From an uncultured Desulfovibrio sp. (GTDB taxonomy: Bacteria > Desulfobacterota > Desulfovibrionia > Desulfovibrionales > Desulfovibrionaceae): a DNA stretch of 64,000 bases. Positions 63,710-64,000 of this stretch are shown here, piece after piece. The notes below the pieces were generated by a model. That model saw nothing but the letters and a program-made list of their open reading frames with translations, searched no databases and was not told where the DNA came from. Made by a program: the position numbers and the translations under genes. The DNA lies in the NCBI GenBank assembly GCA_934546745.1, contig CAKTDV010000011.1, positions 23,718 through 87,717 on the forward strand, given 5' to 3'. Each line of letters opens with the position of its first letter. Position 1 is the stretch's first letter.

Positions 63710-64000
63710 GTGCTTTCCGGGAAAGGGTTCACTCCGGGGGCGTCCCGTCCGACGGCCTGTTCCGCATCCGGCGGAAAGGCGGCCGCGCGGCCTTCGGCCT
63801 TGCAGCGCGTTTGGCGGAACTATAAGCATCCCTCCGCACATTGTCCAGAGACGCTCCCGCCGACGCGGCGCCGCCCATGAAAAAACATATAAAGTTATAC
63901 ACACTACCCTATTAAACAACTACCGCGAACGCCTACGCCTCCGAATTTGCCACCTCTGACGGTACCAACAAATTCGACGGCGTCAACACCACCACCTCCC
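63710..64000. other. Leader/promoter region of the type I secretion operon and right window edge
   Basis: 291 bases. The left part is the upstream region of the ABC gene and must hold its promoter; an AT-rich segment (about 63885-63915) is the best place but no clear -35/-10 pair is seen. The last 85 bases (63916-64000) are open on the + strand in the frame reading NAYASEFATSDGTNKFDGVN, immediately after a TAA. There is no start codon in them, so this is not called as a gene; a gene continuing past the edge is possible. Confidence 0.4.

Noticed and set aside
49658..63880. Very long + strand open frames (1002, 1052 and 1146 residues at 49658-52666, 54720-57878 and 60440-63880)
   Set aside because: All mirror well-supported - strand genes, start at arbitrary codons and read as His/Gln/Gly/Arg-rich noise.

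Overview
The window is high-GC DNA with dense, mostly operonic coding on both strands. It most resembles a strictly anaerobic, Desulfovibrio-type deltaproteobacterium (Desulfovibrionaceae). This is an inference from gene content: mutS2-dnaG-rpoD linkage, an oxygen-sensitive class III ribonucleotide reductase whose glycyl-radical piece is a separate small gene, a MucR/Ros-type zinc-finger regulator, a complete LIV transporter, and a type VI secretion locus carrying DUF2169/DUF3540/DUF4150 genes. Species cannot be fixed from the sequence alone.

Region 1 (1-7.5 kb, + strand) is housekeeping: the 3' part of mutS2, dnaG, rpoD (overlapping dnaG), a secreted nuclease of the SNase family, queC and an unknown gene, closed by a perfect 21-bp hairpin that also faces the convergent nrdG. 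Region 2 (7.6-12.2 kb, - strand) holds the anaerobic ribonucleotide reductase: nrdD, a 56-aa protein with the glycyl-radical motif, and nrdG, preceded by a Sel1-repeat gene. The nrdD leader is a three-copy, ~82-bp tandem duplication of its own start region. Region 3 (12.2-19.8 kb, - strand) holds an M16 zinc protease and livKHMGF, a complete branched-chain amino acid ABC transporter.

Region 4 (19.8-21.8 kb) is a boundary zone: a 72-aa unknown ORF, tRNA-Pro(GGG) with its own promoter and terminator, an AT-richer flagellin C-terminal remnant, and a mucR-like regulator. Region 5 (21.9-48.5 kb, + strand) is a T6SS with all 13 core components: vgrG(tssI), tssF, tssG, tssJ, tssK, tssL, tssM, tssE, tssA, tssB, tssC, hcp(tssD) and clpV(tssH). 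Four accessory genes are embedded between tssG and tssJ: a DUF2169-pentapeptide fusion, a second pentapeptide protein, a DUF3540 protein and a DUF4150 PAAR-like protein. No kinase, phosphatase or Fha gene is present in the window. VgrG has a C-terminal extension of about 700 residues with no function I recognise, and the TssM P-loop looks degenerate.

Region 6 (48.6-63.7 kb, - strand) looks like one long operon. It joins a type I secretion system (ABC ATPase/permease, HlyD adaptor, an unknown exported protein, TolC-like channel) to an ABC-type polysaccharide export and synthesis cluster (HAD-RgpF protein, Wzm, Wzt, a methyltransferase-glycosyltransferase fusion, and a membrane GT2). No type I substrate gene is inside the window. 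The last 85 bases are open in one frame but have no start codon, and may belong to a gene continuing to the right.

The points most worth a second look are the split NrdD with its repeated leader, the VgrG extension with the embedded DUF2169/DUF3540/DUF4150 block, and the joint type I secretion/polysaccharide export operon.
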